Shown: positions 33,163 to 45,384, numbered from the stretch's first letter. The stretch is DNA of 64,000 bases from Asterella californica (GCA_036924285.1 JAYKYS010000022.1:1550001-1614000), one strand, 5' to 3'. Translations and numbers: made by a program. Notes: generated by a model from the letters alone, not told the origin.

Positions 33163-36100
33163 ATGGCTGCAGAGGACTTTCCGCTGGAAGAAGATCCGAA
33201 ACAAGGCTATCATGCAAAGATGCAGGCACTGACCTGCAACGATCCGATCATGCTTCGCGCCACGAGTCACACTTTGCAGTCCTGTTTCTCGTCCGAACCT
33301 TCTGCATTGCCTGACTCTCCGACAGACTCGCATATGTCCTTGGATCCTCCTGCCACTTTCACCGAACAGGTATGACACAGCTGGTTCCCTCGGTTCGGAG
33401 CGAGACCTGCATAAGTCGATTAAATTTGGACTATGGTCGCGTTGCGTCCCTGTTGGCGAACCTGCAAAAAATCTTGATATTCTAAATGCTCTAACCTCAT
33501 GTCAAAGGGAAGTCCAAATAGTCGTCCACTCGTTAGGCGTGCTTGTTCAAGTATATGTCTTTGCTCTTAGCCCTTTTTCTTACGTCCAAACTCGGCTGCA
33601 TCCTTCAGATACACGTCCTTGCGTGATGTGTTAAGCAGAGTTCCTATTTACCACTGAATTTCACTGGCAGTGACAAGATTCTTCATCCTTCTAGTCATAT
33701 AGAAAATATGAAGCTGACCTGGGTCTCGATACGGAATTCCTTCTGCATTTGGGGAGTTAAAAACACAAGCAACGTATCAAGAGTTTCTTATTTTCTCCCG
33801 ACTATCAAGATTCTCTCGCTCCGGATATCACGTGATCTCCCTTGACGTACCTTGTAATTTGCGTGATATCAGGAGGACGAATTTTTGAGAGAGCTTGTCA
33901 AGCGCCATGGTACCAAGAAGTGAGTACCAGCAGTAAACAAATCACATTCTGCGAACGTTCTACTTGAACAGTTCCTACTAGTTCGTAACGAAAGGGATTT
34001 ACGTACTCGCCGGAATCAAGGGCCTAAATAGTTCAGGAGAATCACTGTTCTCCTGAAGTATCAATATTGCAAGCTTACGCGGTCTCTTGACCATGGACCT
34101 TGCAACGTCTCGATACGATGCGATTCTTACAAACTAACCACTGTCCACTTGTCATTACCCCATTTCAGGTGGCACATTATTTCCGCTAAGATGCATAATA
34201 AGACTCCGCGCGAATGCCGGAAGAGGTAAGACTTTTAGGTGAATACCACGCAAAGTAAACACATAGTAACAAGCGGAAGAGGATGTACTCATGCTGGGAT
34301 TATGTCGGGAAGTCAGACCAAACTTGCCATCTTAAAACAAATTTTTTTTAAGTCTTTCTGTTCTGCCTTGAGATCAGCCTCTACTACTCTACTGCCAAGT
34401 ATCCTGGTTGACTGAGGTTTATACTATCCCGTTTTGCGAGTTGATTCTAAGTAATCGACAGGCGAGAATCATCTCTGGACAAAAGATAATCAGTCACTAG
34501 GACAAGAACCGGTTCTGCTCAGTAATACCATAATCTCTGTGCGTGTTTGACAAATCTTCTACATAGGAAACGTCCTCGCGTCAGGCTGATGTTATAGCTG
34601 CTGTCACTACTCCTCAATATTACGGATCCTCATCTGGGACGTGCTTGGCTCTCATAAATCTGCAGATGGAGGACGTACCTTCACATGTGTATGAACAAAA
34701 GTAGCTGGAGTGAAGAGGAAGACCGTCTTCTGATTGAGGTAATCTCTAGAGAAGATATATGGTAGAAATATTGTAGTTCGTACCTCGTCAGTCAAGTGGT
34801 CTCAGAGGAAGACCATGTGCACTTCTGTGGCAGTCGTTGATGGGTGAACATAGTTGCTGAACACTGCATTGTCTGTGGACAGGGACATAACGCGTATGGT
34901 AATCGGTGGACAGAAATTGCGAAGATGGTTCCAGGCAGGTAATTCAGCGTTACTGTATTCTTGAGCCATGTATGAGTAGTCTCGTGTACGTTCAACACCG
35001 TTTTGCGAAGTCTTCTGAGAGACACCAGTAGCTTCCGTGAGCTTGATCATACCCCTCTTAACGTTTGGTTGCTTGATCGTTATTCACTGTAGAACCAGTC
35101 ATTTTATCTTTTGGTTCATCATTTTAGTACTTTCAACCTTGACAAAATATCACTGTAAATCAAAATATTTAACATCCAAATCAAAATAGTGACAATAGCC
35201 AGTCAGGGGTGTGATCAAGCCATACATCGTTAAGAGGGGTGTGATCAAGCCAATTTCTACTATATATTGTCACTGAGAGAGGGCATATAAGTGATGTTAA
35301 GGCAGATAGTCTGTATCTGGAGTAGAGGAAGAGTAGACTACGGTAGGCAAGAACTCCACCAGACAACTTAGCTGGAGTGCCTTGCACCATTGAGCGAGTT
35401 GATTAGCGTTAAACACGAGCAAGCGGGAAGCTGAGATGTGAGCGGCTAGCACTCAGGTGGGAAAAAGAGCGATGTCAACAGTGGGATTCGAACCCACGCC
35501 CTTTCGGACCAGTACCTGAAACTGGCGCCTTAGACCAACTCGGCCATATTGACTTGTTGTCTGCATACAGAATCAATCTTACTAGTAGGATTTTTGGGGC
35601 TCTTTGCACTGCGCTGCTAGTTCTGGCTTGATGTAATGGTCTTGACTTCCACAGGACAGACAATGCCGTCAAGAATCGGTACAATGCCCTGTGCAAAAAG
35701 CGATCACACCGTTCCAGCAAAGCTGTATCTCTGGGTGGGATGCCTGTCCTGGAAACCTCCGAAGAAACAGACATGTTGATGAGAGACATAGCCAAGAGAG
35801 CCAAGAAGCTAAAGAGCAGGTTACACCGTTAGACCACTCTTCAGTAATGACTGCAACCCGCTTTAATTTAGTAGATCTGTTTAGAGGGGTCATTATTTCA
35901 CGGACACATATAGAACATTGATGGTGGAGGTATTGGGACTGTGTGGACATTGGTAAATGGCGAAATCATAGGAATGCCTAGAATAATTGAGCTGTAGACG
36001 TATGTGCCTAATGATTCTGTGTTCATTTCTTTCAGGGAAGAAGGATACGGAGTGTACATACCCAGCGGAACCAGGAGCTCGGGAGCGAAGCACAACTTAT

Positions 36101-37489
36101 CCATAGAGATCCCAGGGGACAGTGATGTACTTCGTAGGTCTCATCTATCGCCTTGTTTTATACGAACTTTTATCAGTCTTATCAGCTTTGTGACGAGACA
36201 ATGAAACCTTTGCCTTGCGTATCCATATTGTTGTGCTATCACACAGCACGTTCGGTTTCTCCTCCCCGCTCGAATCACGAATCTACAGCTTACGAGTAAG
36301 TCATGCACGGCGATTGTCGACTGTACTGTAGTTCTTCTATCCTCCGTACAGAATTTTCCAAATCCCGTCTAAAAGCTGAACACCTGTTTGACCAGTTGCT
36401 CTCAGATTTGGCTTTACTAGAGGAAACCTTCACTCATTCTTCTTAGGGACTGTCGTGCTGCTATGTATGCTGCTGTCGTGCTACTTTCTCTCATCTTTCG
36501 CTTTTTTCTAGGTCTTCTTTCTGGCCAAGAAAACTAAAGATGGCCCCATAGGAGACCGTACATCAAGTATTGTTGCATTTGTTATGTTACCTTGTTCCCT
36601 TCGGCGTTGGCTTGACACATGTTCACATGGCTTCGTAACTGCTCTTGCTTTTGTCATTATCGTTCTTTAGTAATCCCTGTCTACACCAACCTTTATAATC
36701 AATGGACGCGTCGATTGCTCCATCTGATTTCTTTTGATGTTGACATACGGACCGAATCACGAATACAATTGTTATATACTTCAGGCACAGGCAGTATATT
36801 CAAGATAATATTCTGCATACAGGTGTGGAAGGAACTCGGAAGCCTCCGACTACGCTGAACATGTCTGATTCCGCTTCTGTTCAAGAGGTTTTCGTCTTAT
36901 CTCTGCTTGTGTGCCTGCTTACCTTTATACACTTCTGTAGTCACTAATCGCCAGACGCCAGGAGGCGGGCTTTTCTTCTTAGTTGAAAGTACTCCTCTCC
37001 ACCTCAGAAGACTCTTGCTTAAGACGACTAGGTCCATGTGTTCAAACCAATCTGACGTTGAATATGTAGTTGAAAGAACCTTGTCTGTTAGTCGGTGTGT
37101 GTCTGGAATAATCATATATCTTTGTCGTGGTCTTGAGATGCTGTAAGCAGCGTGTAAATATTGATTCGTAACTGACCAGACTCCCTCGTACGAAACAGCC
37201 CAGAGATGCGGGAGATTCCAACTCTCCTAGGGATGGGCAAGTAGACATGGAGGAAGTGATGGGCTGGCTACTGGCAAGGACACCCACTCCGACATGCAAC
37301 GGAAGTGGAAATTCGAATTCTACCGTCACATCAAGCGCCTCAACCTCCCCTTCCAGGCCCAGTGAACCGATGGACTCGAGCGACCTCGGACATCAAGTGA
37401 CATCAGTACTGAAGGACTCATGCCGGAAACCCAAGCATTTGTTGGCATCCATAACACCTAACGAACCACCAGATGAAGATGATGAATGA
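33163..37489 (+). CDS. FLP: R2R3 MYB transcription factor, FOUR LIPS/MYB88-like
   Basis: Nine exons with GT-AG introns: 33163-33369, 33873-33919, 34169-34225, 34666-34738, 34883-34938, 35655-35819, 36036-36133, 36823-36887, 37199-37489. Total 1059 bases, 352 residues, all phases compatible. R2 begins at about residue 66 with EQEDEFLRELVKRHGTKKW, where the first Trp is Phe, and runs to RECRKRWRTYL. R3 starts SSWSEEEDRLLIE and ends GNRWTEIAKMVPGR, then TDNAVKNRYNALCKKR. The R(E/Q)CRxRWxTYL and NAVKNRxxxLCKKR signatures mark the FLP/MYB88 subgroup, nuclear regulators of the last divisions of the stomatal lineage in Arabidopsis. The tail is Ser/Thr/Pro-rich and ends acidic (EPPDEDDE). The tail exons are the least certain, and exon 7 may end at 36126 instead. 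The start is the ATG giving MAAEDFPLEED. Confidence 0.83.
35040..35250. repeat. Inverted repeat in MYB intron 5
   Basis: GCTTGATCA(T/C)ACCCCTCTTAACG at about 35041-35062 is repeated inverted at about 35229-35250. An extra direct GGGGTGTGATCAAGCC copy lies at about 35204-35219. The size and AT-rich centre fit a small MITE-like insertion. Confidence 0.5.
35473..35553 (-). tRNA. tRNA-Leu (anticodon CAG)
   Basis: An 81-base class II tRNA on the minus strand. The acceptor stem GTCAATA pairs with TGTTGAC (one G-U), followed by discriminator A. The D region is TGGCCGAGTTGGTCTAAGGC (box A). The anticodon arm is CCAGT-TTCAGGT-ACTGG, giving anticodon CAG. A short variable arm follows (TCCGAAAGGGC region), then the T arm with GGTTCGAATCC (box B). 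No intron. It sits inside intron 5 of the MYB gene in the opposite orientation. All stems pair, so it is probably functional. A terminator-like T run directly after its 3' end is not evident. Confidence 0.93.
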
Positions 37490-38168
37490 TGACATCTTTA
37501 CAGGTGCCATTCCCGACGTACTTTTTACTCATGTTTCGAGTCTTGTTTTGAGTCGTCTGGTTTTCCGTCACAGTCTTTTATGTCGGAGAACTTGACCTTT
37601 GATTTGCCAGCACGCTGAATTCGACACTACAAGCAATGAAAGATAATATCCGGCCAGGCATTTGAATGTTAATGATGTCAACTCCATCTTTAACCGGAGT
37701 CCGTCTGATTGCTATCTTTTCCAAATAATGCAGGCGAAAACGCAGGTCGAGTGACTCAAGTCCCAGGACAAGGAGCTCGGGGCGATTCCCAGATCATCAT
37801 CTGTACTCCAGTTTTAGAACAAACCGTAGTATCTTCTTCCACCGGTCGAGTCCTAGAAGCACACTGATATCTCACCGGTGAAAACGTTCCCTTCGTGATC
37901 CTTGAGCTCACCACCACTGTCAGTCTTTCATTGATCACATATCCTGTCATCGCTATCATCTGAGCACCAGGACGGATATATATATATGTTATTAGAGGAT
38001 AGATAGATGTACCTCTGGTGCATACAATTTTGCCTAGCCTGTCTAACGACACGACGAACACTCGTTTCTCTGAAGGGGTGCCGGAGACATCAGAGATAAC
38101 ATGACTGTACGTATTGAACGGATATGAATATATAGGGTTTGTTTTTCACAGCTATGAATAGTACACAG
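37490..38168. other. Region downstream of the MYB stop
   Basis: Probably 3' untranslated and intergenic sequence. A plus-strand frame at about 37,730-37,870 reads QVPGQGARGDSQIIICTP after a possible CAG acceptor. It could be an alternative terminal exon but cannot be joined in frame to the annotated last exon without skipping its stop. Confidence 0.35.
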
Positions 38169-38365
38169 TCCCCTCTGATGACTTAATTCCTGCAATCGAA
38201 CTTGCCTCACAAAACGTAGGTCAGATAAGCCGAGAAATGCAGAGGGTAGAGATGGTGGAGTACTTCAAAGAACTGCTGGGGAGTCCCCTGAAACTCCTCC
38301 GTTCGAAACTAAAAGCCAAACACGATGCTGACGCAAGTACTGATGTCTGCAACCACTGGAGATAA
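38169..38365 (+). CDS. Possible orphan or alternative terminal exon
   Basis: After a good acceptor (GTACACAG) a frame of 65 codons runs to a TAA. It contains QISREMQRVEMVEYFKELL and KLLRSKLKAKHD, a charged amphipathic segment that looks more like protein than noise. It needs one preceding base from an upstream exon. It could belong to an alternative transcript of the MYB gene or to a decayed gene. No family is recognised. Confidence 0.3.
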
Positions 38366-39006
38366 ACGAGATAAATGACCAAGTTCCTGATCTCCCTTAC
38401 AATTCTATCCCAAGTAAAGTCAGTAGATTTCAGAAGCTTGTAAGTAATCCTGGAAGAGGAATACTGTACAACGCGCTTCGATTCCAGACCAGTCGATATA
38501 CTGCGGAGAGTTTGGTATCTGCTTCTCTCTCTGCCTTAATGGTATACATCTGGAAAGCCTTCCAACCAATTTTAAGGAGTTTGACTCTTTACTTTTGCCT
38601 CGGCAATGTTACATGAGGTGTTGGCAAGTATTTGCCAATGCCTCGGGTACCCTACGTTACAATCCAATTCTGCGCTCAACGATCATGACCAAAGAAATTC
38701 TCATCTGCTCCACAGGGAAGCTCCGGCCTTTGCTGGCTGAGATGAAAGCCTTGATTTGATATAAACCTTGATGACGAGATCGGAACTGGATCCAGCGGGT
38801 GAGCAAGGTGAACACAAGAAACACAGTGTGCATCACTCTTGTGCACCCGGTAAGTTTTCAGGATGTAGTCGAAAAAATTTGCGTGCCGTAATCTTTGAAC
38901 CATACACCCGGTGAGTGGTGAGGACCAAACTTACAGGAGATCGTGAAGTTAATGAACCGCCTCGTTTCTAGATACCTCCTTGGAAGATCTGTGGATCCAA
39001 GGAATT

Positions 39007-39058
39007 GTCAGTGTACTGGTTGCTCGCTCAACCTGGTCAGAGCAACCAGTACACTGAC
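39007..39058. repeat. Perfect 19-bp inverted repeat
   Basis: Arms GTCAGTGTACTGGTTGCTC and GAGCAACCAGTACACTGAC, loop of 14 bases, between the convergent MYB and LCAT-like genes. No T tract follows. Confidence 0.85.
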
Positions 39059-39345
39059 TCCTGGAACCTGGAATTACAGGGAAGTCGTGAACCGGATTTC
39101 CTAGCGCCTTGACGAGAAAAGATGTCCTGAACCAGGGTCAAGTGGGATGAGCAAACTACTGTACCTAATCCCGGAGGTGCTGCGACCACTAACAAGTGCG
39201 TATGCAAGAGTGGAAGACGAGGTTCGAGCTGCGCTGGAAACGTTTAAGCTGGCGCACTAGACTGTTAACGAAAGTTCCACCGGGCCTCGTCAACTTGCAG
39301 GAGACCTTTGGTGGAAACTTAATCTGCTCATGAATTTTTGAGCCC

Positions 39346-41415
39346 TCACCTTGCTGAAGTGGTCCAGTCGTGAAGAATCTCTTGAACTATGGCCGTCACA
39401 GAATCCTTCTCCGTTAAGATGGTACTGTGACTCCTCTCGGCGAGCGGAACAAGTCGGATTTTCTGCCCATCTACTTTCTGCCAATCATCCACAACAGCTA
39501 TCAGACTTTTGTAATTCACCGTTCCATCGCCATCTCCACTCATAACCGTGGGCTGTCGGTCGAATCCCAGCCTCGTAATACAAGAGCCTCTCTGGCGTTC
39601 CAACACCATAGCCGCACAGAATAGAAACTGGCACTCCTGGTGCAGTCATGTTGGTTATAAGCGGTGGTATCCTAGTCCTGTAAGCATCCACACCCTCAGG
39701 ATATCCAATGTCTCTCAGAAAATCCTCCATATCATTGGCAGTATACGTCCTCGTGGGAGTGATGACCAGAGGCTGGGTCCCAAACACCTGTGGCACAGGC
39801 AATAGCCATAGGTTGGATTCAGAGCTTCTCTGCTCTTCCCTGAGTGTTAGAGGATCCAGCATTGCGATACCCTCCGTATAGCCTGATGCGAATGTGCGCA
39901 TCTCTTCTACTGAGCCCCCCCATGGAGTAGCCACGGCTACAAAGCTCTTGATGTACTTCCTCCTCCATGACAGCGGTTGCTTGTTAAGCAAGTAGAGAGA
40001 CCACAGACCACCACAACTGTGAGCGACCAGAACCACTGGTTGATTTCCGTTCTCGTTATGTGCTGTCTCTATCAACTGAATCAAATCCTCGCCGAACTGA
40101 ACTGCTACGTCTGCTGCGTGTGGTCCTGGTGCATAACGGAAGTCATAAGGGGCACCGAAAAGGTTTTTCCCAACTTCGTACCCCTCTGCTTTCAAGGCTA
40201 TCACCAGTGGAGCCATGTAGGATGCTAGACTCCTGCAAAGAGTAACACGATGACTGTCAACCAAGCTGAAAGGAGCTCGCAAGAAACACCACACCACCTT
40301 TATCAGCTCCATGCTTATCACAGATCATGAAGAAAACATCAGGTACTTGGAGCAAATATCCTGGCTTTCAGCAACAGTAATGAGCTCGACTTGCAAACAT
40401 CTTAATGGTCGAGTCTTTGAATCAGACTGCAGGTCAACTCCTGCTCCGAATAGTCAAGACACACACACACACACGCACACTCTAAATGATAACGTACGCC
40501 TCAAGCTTACGACAAAGCTAAGACCATAATGCATCATCGCATTTCCCGAAACATATAACCCACAGCATGCGCAAAACACAGTAGATATGGCATATTGTGA
40601 CGATTTGCAGCTGTTTCGTTCGCGGTCGAAGCGTTGTCCGTCGTTCATTTCGCACCTGACGTCGAGGGCAATTTCCCCCAGCAGTTAAGCTCCTCCTTTA
40701 CCAAACTTTGTGTTACAGTGAACAGACGATCTACTCTACTCTCAGACATCTTGTCCAATTTTGTCTACCTATGTTCTTCAAACATATGGAACTGACTTAA
40801 CAGTCAATTTGCCACTGAAAATTTGTTTACCAACTCAAACTCAACACAGTCAACTCCAAGAGGTCGAAAGGCTGGCCCTTCGACAAAACGAGAACTGTAA
40901 TATTGCCATGCTCGATCAGCTACTTATACTTACTTGAAGGTAGGATCCAAATACTCCATGCCCTCGGTGACGCCCCAGTGAGGAACTCTAGTTTCAACGC
41001 CAGGAAGATTTTCAAACCGCTTCGTTTCTTGGTTGTACACCAGCTTCATCCTCTCGGCGAAGCAGCAGGTGAACGGAGGAATTAAAGACAATGCATCGAG
41101 CCATAATCTGAAGTACCTAGACGAGAAAGAGTAGCACCAAAACGACCCGGGCTGGTAATCCTTGGTCAAGCGTGCTTCCAGTTGATTGCCTCCAGTCCCA
41201 GGTACCAACACGACTGGGGCCAGATCTATACCATCCGAAATCTCCGGAGGTCCGCGTCTCAGCTCCGGCCGGGCCTGACTTGCCGTCGTATTCTCCACAG
41301 ATTCACGACCAAGATTCACCCGGCTTGACAGTGGCGTCGATCTCGGCAGCCCGTAGCTCACAACCATCAATGGAGCCACCAGCAAACCAATCCTAAGAAA
41401 GAAAGACCTCATCAT
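39346..41415 (-). CDS. LCAT1: LCAT-like acyltransferase/phospholipase, frameshifted
   Basis: Two exons: 41415-40934 and 40232-39346, with an intron of about 700 bases (donor TTCAA|GTAAGTATA, acceptor TTTGCAG|GAGTC). The protein begins with a signal-peptide-like MMRSFFLRIGLLVAPLMVV. It carries the LCAT features: VVLVPGTGGNQLEARL (oxyanion region), FAERMKLVYN, LDPTF, GAPYDFRYAPG and AHSCGG (nucleophile Ser). SWRRKYIKSFVAVATPWGG and SESNLWLLP follow, then GDGDGTVN (Asp) and ERSHSTIL (His). This matches the Arabidopsis LCAT1 type: plasma-membrane or secretory-pathway enzymes acting on phospholipid or sterol acyl groups. About 455 residues, as usual. One extra base near 39568-39572 shifts the frame between YYEAG and FDRQPT, cutting off the catalytic Asp and His. 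It is either a sequence error or a real lesion. Confidence 0.88.
40459..40481. repeat. (CA)n microsatellite
   Basis: A short CA repeat in the intron of the LCAT-like gene. Confidence 0.9.
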
Positions 41416-43480
41416 CTCTACTCAATTCTCTTCAGACAGTTGCTTCCTTCCTTCCTTCCTCACTCTCTCCTCTCGTCCTCTCCCTCCCGCCAGCTCCTCA
41501 GTGCTCTGTACACTTCCTCTCGCATTGAAAACACCTCAAAAAGGCTAAAATATTCATTCCTCCTCCTCTCGCCCACTCTTTAAGCATTATCAAGATCCCG
41601 ACCACGCTTACTCATCCCCTCTAGCACTAACTCGTTGCTCCTTCATCTGACGATTCTCATTCCGTCAGCTGATCGTCTCGCAAGCACCTATTCATCCATC
41701 AATAAGCGGTTGATCCATTCCTCCAAGCCTTTGAAGTATCCTCCTCTACTGCTGCTCCTCGTCTTCCTCTCCTATTAGTACGCTGATTTATTCTATTTAT
41801 CTATTTATTCGCGTATCTAGAAAACAATCGATGACATAATTCTTGCCGTGATCACTTCCTAAGTTCGTAATAATGTATTACGGAGGACCTTATCCTGATA
41901 AAGAGTACAGGAGAAGTCCTTAAGTGGTCCAGTTACACCGAAGCTCATATTAACGAGAAATCCATGAAATAAGCAAATCAGACATTATGAAGATGAAATT
42001 TTTTTTCGTCTAGAATGGAAAGCCGCAGCTTTCTTAATTTCCCTCAAAGAGCTGTCTACCAGAAAAAAGAGTAAAATTCCAAACATTTTATGGCATTACT
42101 TAAGTAGAACCAGAAATAGTGTATTTGACATGTAGGCAAAGAATTTATCCTTATTAAATATGGAATGATATTAATTATATTTATATGGACCTCCCGGAAT
42201 ATCTTGTAGAATTAATGTCAATGATATTAAATAGAGAAAACGTTGTAGAATATACGTGAGGACTTAGGTAGTTTTCGGAATGATTTTGATCTAATAACTG
42301 ACTGAGTTATATTATAAATATAAATATAAATATATTTGATATATGTATGCTAACCTGTATCTAACCTATATCGAATATCATAATATGTACATACTACCTC
42401 AAGAATCTGTATAAAAAGCGAGGAAAGGAGATGTGGATCAAAGTGAACATGCATTAAGTGCTCTTGTGAGTTGAAACATTCATTCCATAGTGATAGGTCA
42501 AGCAGTCGATTTTTCACAATAGCGATATGGATTTTCTTCCCTAGGTTTTGTTTTGCTTGTGAGTTTCCTCACCTCTAGTTTTTCTATTTGTCCATCACTT
42601 GATGCTTCTCCTCACTCCAATATTCAACAGTCGCCTGCTGAGCTCTAAAGAAAAAGAGTGATTAGAGTAAGGGTCTACTAGTCCTACTCATCACATCTCT
42701 TCTTCTGTCAGTATTTTTGACGCGATCAACTCGAACAAAATCCGTAAACGAAGAATAGTTTTGAAGATTTATAACTGACATCCGCATCTATCACCTTTTA
42801 GACTCGTTGTTTATGGAGTTCTTCAATTCACTCTAGATCCGAAAATGACACGTTGAGACTTTAGATTCATTCTTGGCTTTTCACTTGTCCTTACACACTT
42901 GGCCTTTGGTCAGTTGAAAACATTTCTGAAGTGAGGTTTAGGATCAATGCTTCTAACAATAGAGACGAATTTCCGTGACGTTGGGTTAATCAAGGAGTCA
43001 AACCTTGATGATGCGATCACGCTTAGCCATCAAGGTCCCAATCATTGGACTCAGATTTTAATAAAAGGTTGCAAGAATTGAGAAGCGGAATTCACAAGCA
43101 AAACTAAATTCAAAAAGTTGTAAATGATCAAAAGTCAAAAACTCAGCCAAAGCTGTACGAACTTCAACTCATGAATCATCAAGATGTAAAGTATTCAAAC
43201 CTCTTGCTCGATTTCACTTTCCAAACAGAGTTCCATTTAGATTTCCATACAATATAACTTTCTCACATCCAGAGTGACTTATTTTGTCTACATTTTTACT
43301 TGTCCATGAGACATACAAGATTATTTGTCTCTTACACCTTTCACTCCTCATGGTCTCAAAATGTCAACCAATTTCATATTTGAGTTGTCATCCACTGAGC
43401 ACTTTATTATGACACCAAATACATTGATTATGTTTCCGTCAAGTGACGGATCACTCTATTTTATCGAAACACATCAATTG
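41416..43480. other. Upstream region of LCAT-like gene and intergenic DNA
   Basis: Directly upstream of the start codon, 41,430-41,620 is a strong pyrimidine tract on the plus strand (CTTCCTTCC, CTCTCTCC), i.e. GA-rich on the gene's strand, as in many plant 5' leaders. Beyond that the sequence is AT-rich with a TATAAA(TATAAA)n microsatellite near 42,312-42,342 and no supportable gene. Confidence 0.5.
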
Positions 43481-43489
43481 TGGAGTTCT

Positions 43490-44220
43490 ATTGTTAAGAA
43501 ATACATACTACTAGAAGAAAACTACATGAAAAAAATGAAAAATGATGTTGTCCTCTGTCTTATCTTCTACAAGCAGCTCCAACTCTTTTTGTAGGTCATT
43601 GTTGGATGATTGTAAGAATAGCTCTACTTTGTAGTTCTCAAGTGTGAGCCTCTCTTTCCGTGACAACTGAAGAAATTGTCTCTCGAAATAATTCTGTGGC
43701 AACCAATCCTGTTGGATTTTTTCATCCATTTCATAAATGACTTCTTAGTCATTCTATCCGCATCCTCTATAGAGTACTCTTTTTTCAGTTGAAGAGTAAA
43801 CTCCTCCAAGTAGCTCTATGAGCTCGAATGATCTCTCTCACATGTTCTCATAATTCAACTACAATGACAAACTCAAACGTTTGTATTATTTCTCTTTCTG
43901 ATACTTTGTTTAGCTCCATGTCCCTCGAGTAGTACTTCAAGTATTTGGACACATTTTCATCATCAAACTGATCCAACATCCTCACAACATATTGCAAAGC
44001 TTTGGTAGTCATTTCTCTTCTCGTTCAACAACTTGTTGTTGTTGCATTACCAACGCGAATGCCTTGAGCAATCGCATGTCAGACCTAGTAAGTTTGGTAA
44101 TTTTTAGAGCCTCATCAGAAATAGAAGACTCATCTATGAAATGAGACTACCCTTCAATATCCATGGTTGCAAAACCACACACGTATTTCTCATCCCATAT
44201 GTTTCACGTCGAGTTCATCA
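43490..44220 (-). pseudogene. Gag fragment of the B/D retroelement family
   Basis: Minus-strand pieces EYSIEDADRMTKKSFMKWMK and LSRKERLTLENYKVELFLQ correspond to gag of elements B and D (DRVTKKSFLEWV, VDKLTLESYKTELFLQ). At about 44,205 the leader phrase GAACTCGACGTGAA of that family is recognisable. Strongly decayed and AT-shifted. Confidence 0.7.
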
Positions 44221-44559
44221 ATTATCATATTACGTGTTTTTTGGTCTAGGAATACATTAGGTATATGATTGTGCAGAGGTACGTGGCTTGAATAAGTTGA
44301 CTCTACACAATATGTATCTCCTTCCTATACAATTTGGAGGTTTTCGAGAAATGTCAATACGGTAGCGTTAAGTAGCAACAACTAGTTCGTTTTAACAACA
44401 ACTGGACTATCACATAGCTTATATATGAATCAAATCGGATGCAATCATATCAGATCTTTGTAATAAAGATAAATTTGGATTGTTGATAAAGATTGTTGTT
44501 TTCTTTTTGGACTATTCAGGAAATACAGCTCGGATCATATAAAAATGATGGAGTATAAT

Positions 44560-44950
44560 GTTGGAGACTGAGTCTTGCTATGCAGACACATGCATAATCA
44601 TGAGGTTGATGGATGATGTGGACAATACGATAGCGAAAAGAGATATGCCAAATTTTCCCATGATATGTCTAAACTTTGGATTCAACAATTTGATATACGC
44701 AATCAATTGTAGCATTGCGATATCTGGAGTTGTACAATTTGCGATCATCCCTAATAGTGATAGACAACCCGTCTCGACCAACATCGACTCTTTGATCAGA
44801 TAATCCTTCTTGACTTTCGTCTTCGAGATGATATCTCACAGTTCTCTCTTCACTTGCAGATAATCCGTTGATGGGTGCTTAATACCTTTGCTTCGAATCT
44901 AACCGCAAACATGTCTCCATTTGCATTGTTTTGCTAAACAACTCAACCTA
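44560..44950 (-). pseudogene. RNase H fragment of the B/D family
   Basis: The frame 44784-44578 contains LSLLGMIANCTTPDIAML and AYIKLLNPKFRHIMGK, matching RNase H of element B at about 23,870-23,980. Upstream bases to 44,950 match the preceding part. It stands on the 5' side of the gag fragment on the same strand, the wrong order for one intact element, so these are rearranged or separate fragments. Confidence 0.75.
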
Positions 44951-45384
44951 TCAGGATCGAACTAATGTCTATGATAAGAACCATCGGTCTATCTCTCTTG
45001 TAATCGATCCTTCTCAAAACTAGATCTCATTTCTGCACTCTAATCTCAATCGCTTGATGTCGAAACTCTGATCAATCAGAAAGTTCTCTCTAGTCGTAGC
45101 CTCTGTAAACCTCTCCCCTGGCTCTTCGATTTTCCTACTCGATGATCTTTCTACATGATACGATACACGATAATCGATAGTCGATAATGCTCATGGAATC
45201 TCCTCTCTGGAGTACACCTCCTTTTGGAGTTTCCTCCTCCTTACACGACCTTCATCATCACATGATAGGTGTAAAAATAATGCTAAGACAAGTGGCAATA
45301 GAAATAAAACACTGGTAAAAATTCAACACATAAGAAAACTAGTTCACAAGTCTTTGTAGATTCTTATGTACGGACAGCTGCCGT

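Noticed and set aside
34850..34885. TDNAV encoded on the minus strand opposite the MYB R3 region
   Set aside because: A coincidence. The true TDNAVKNR segment is on the plus strand in exon 6 at 35655 with correct splice phase.
41440..41620. Pyrimidine tract as a polypurine tract or retroelement edge
   Set aside because: It directly precedes the LCAT-like start codon and fits a GA-rich plant 5' leader, and no LTR is nearby.
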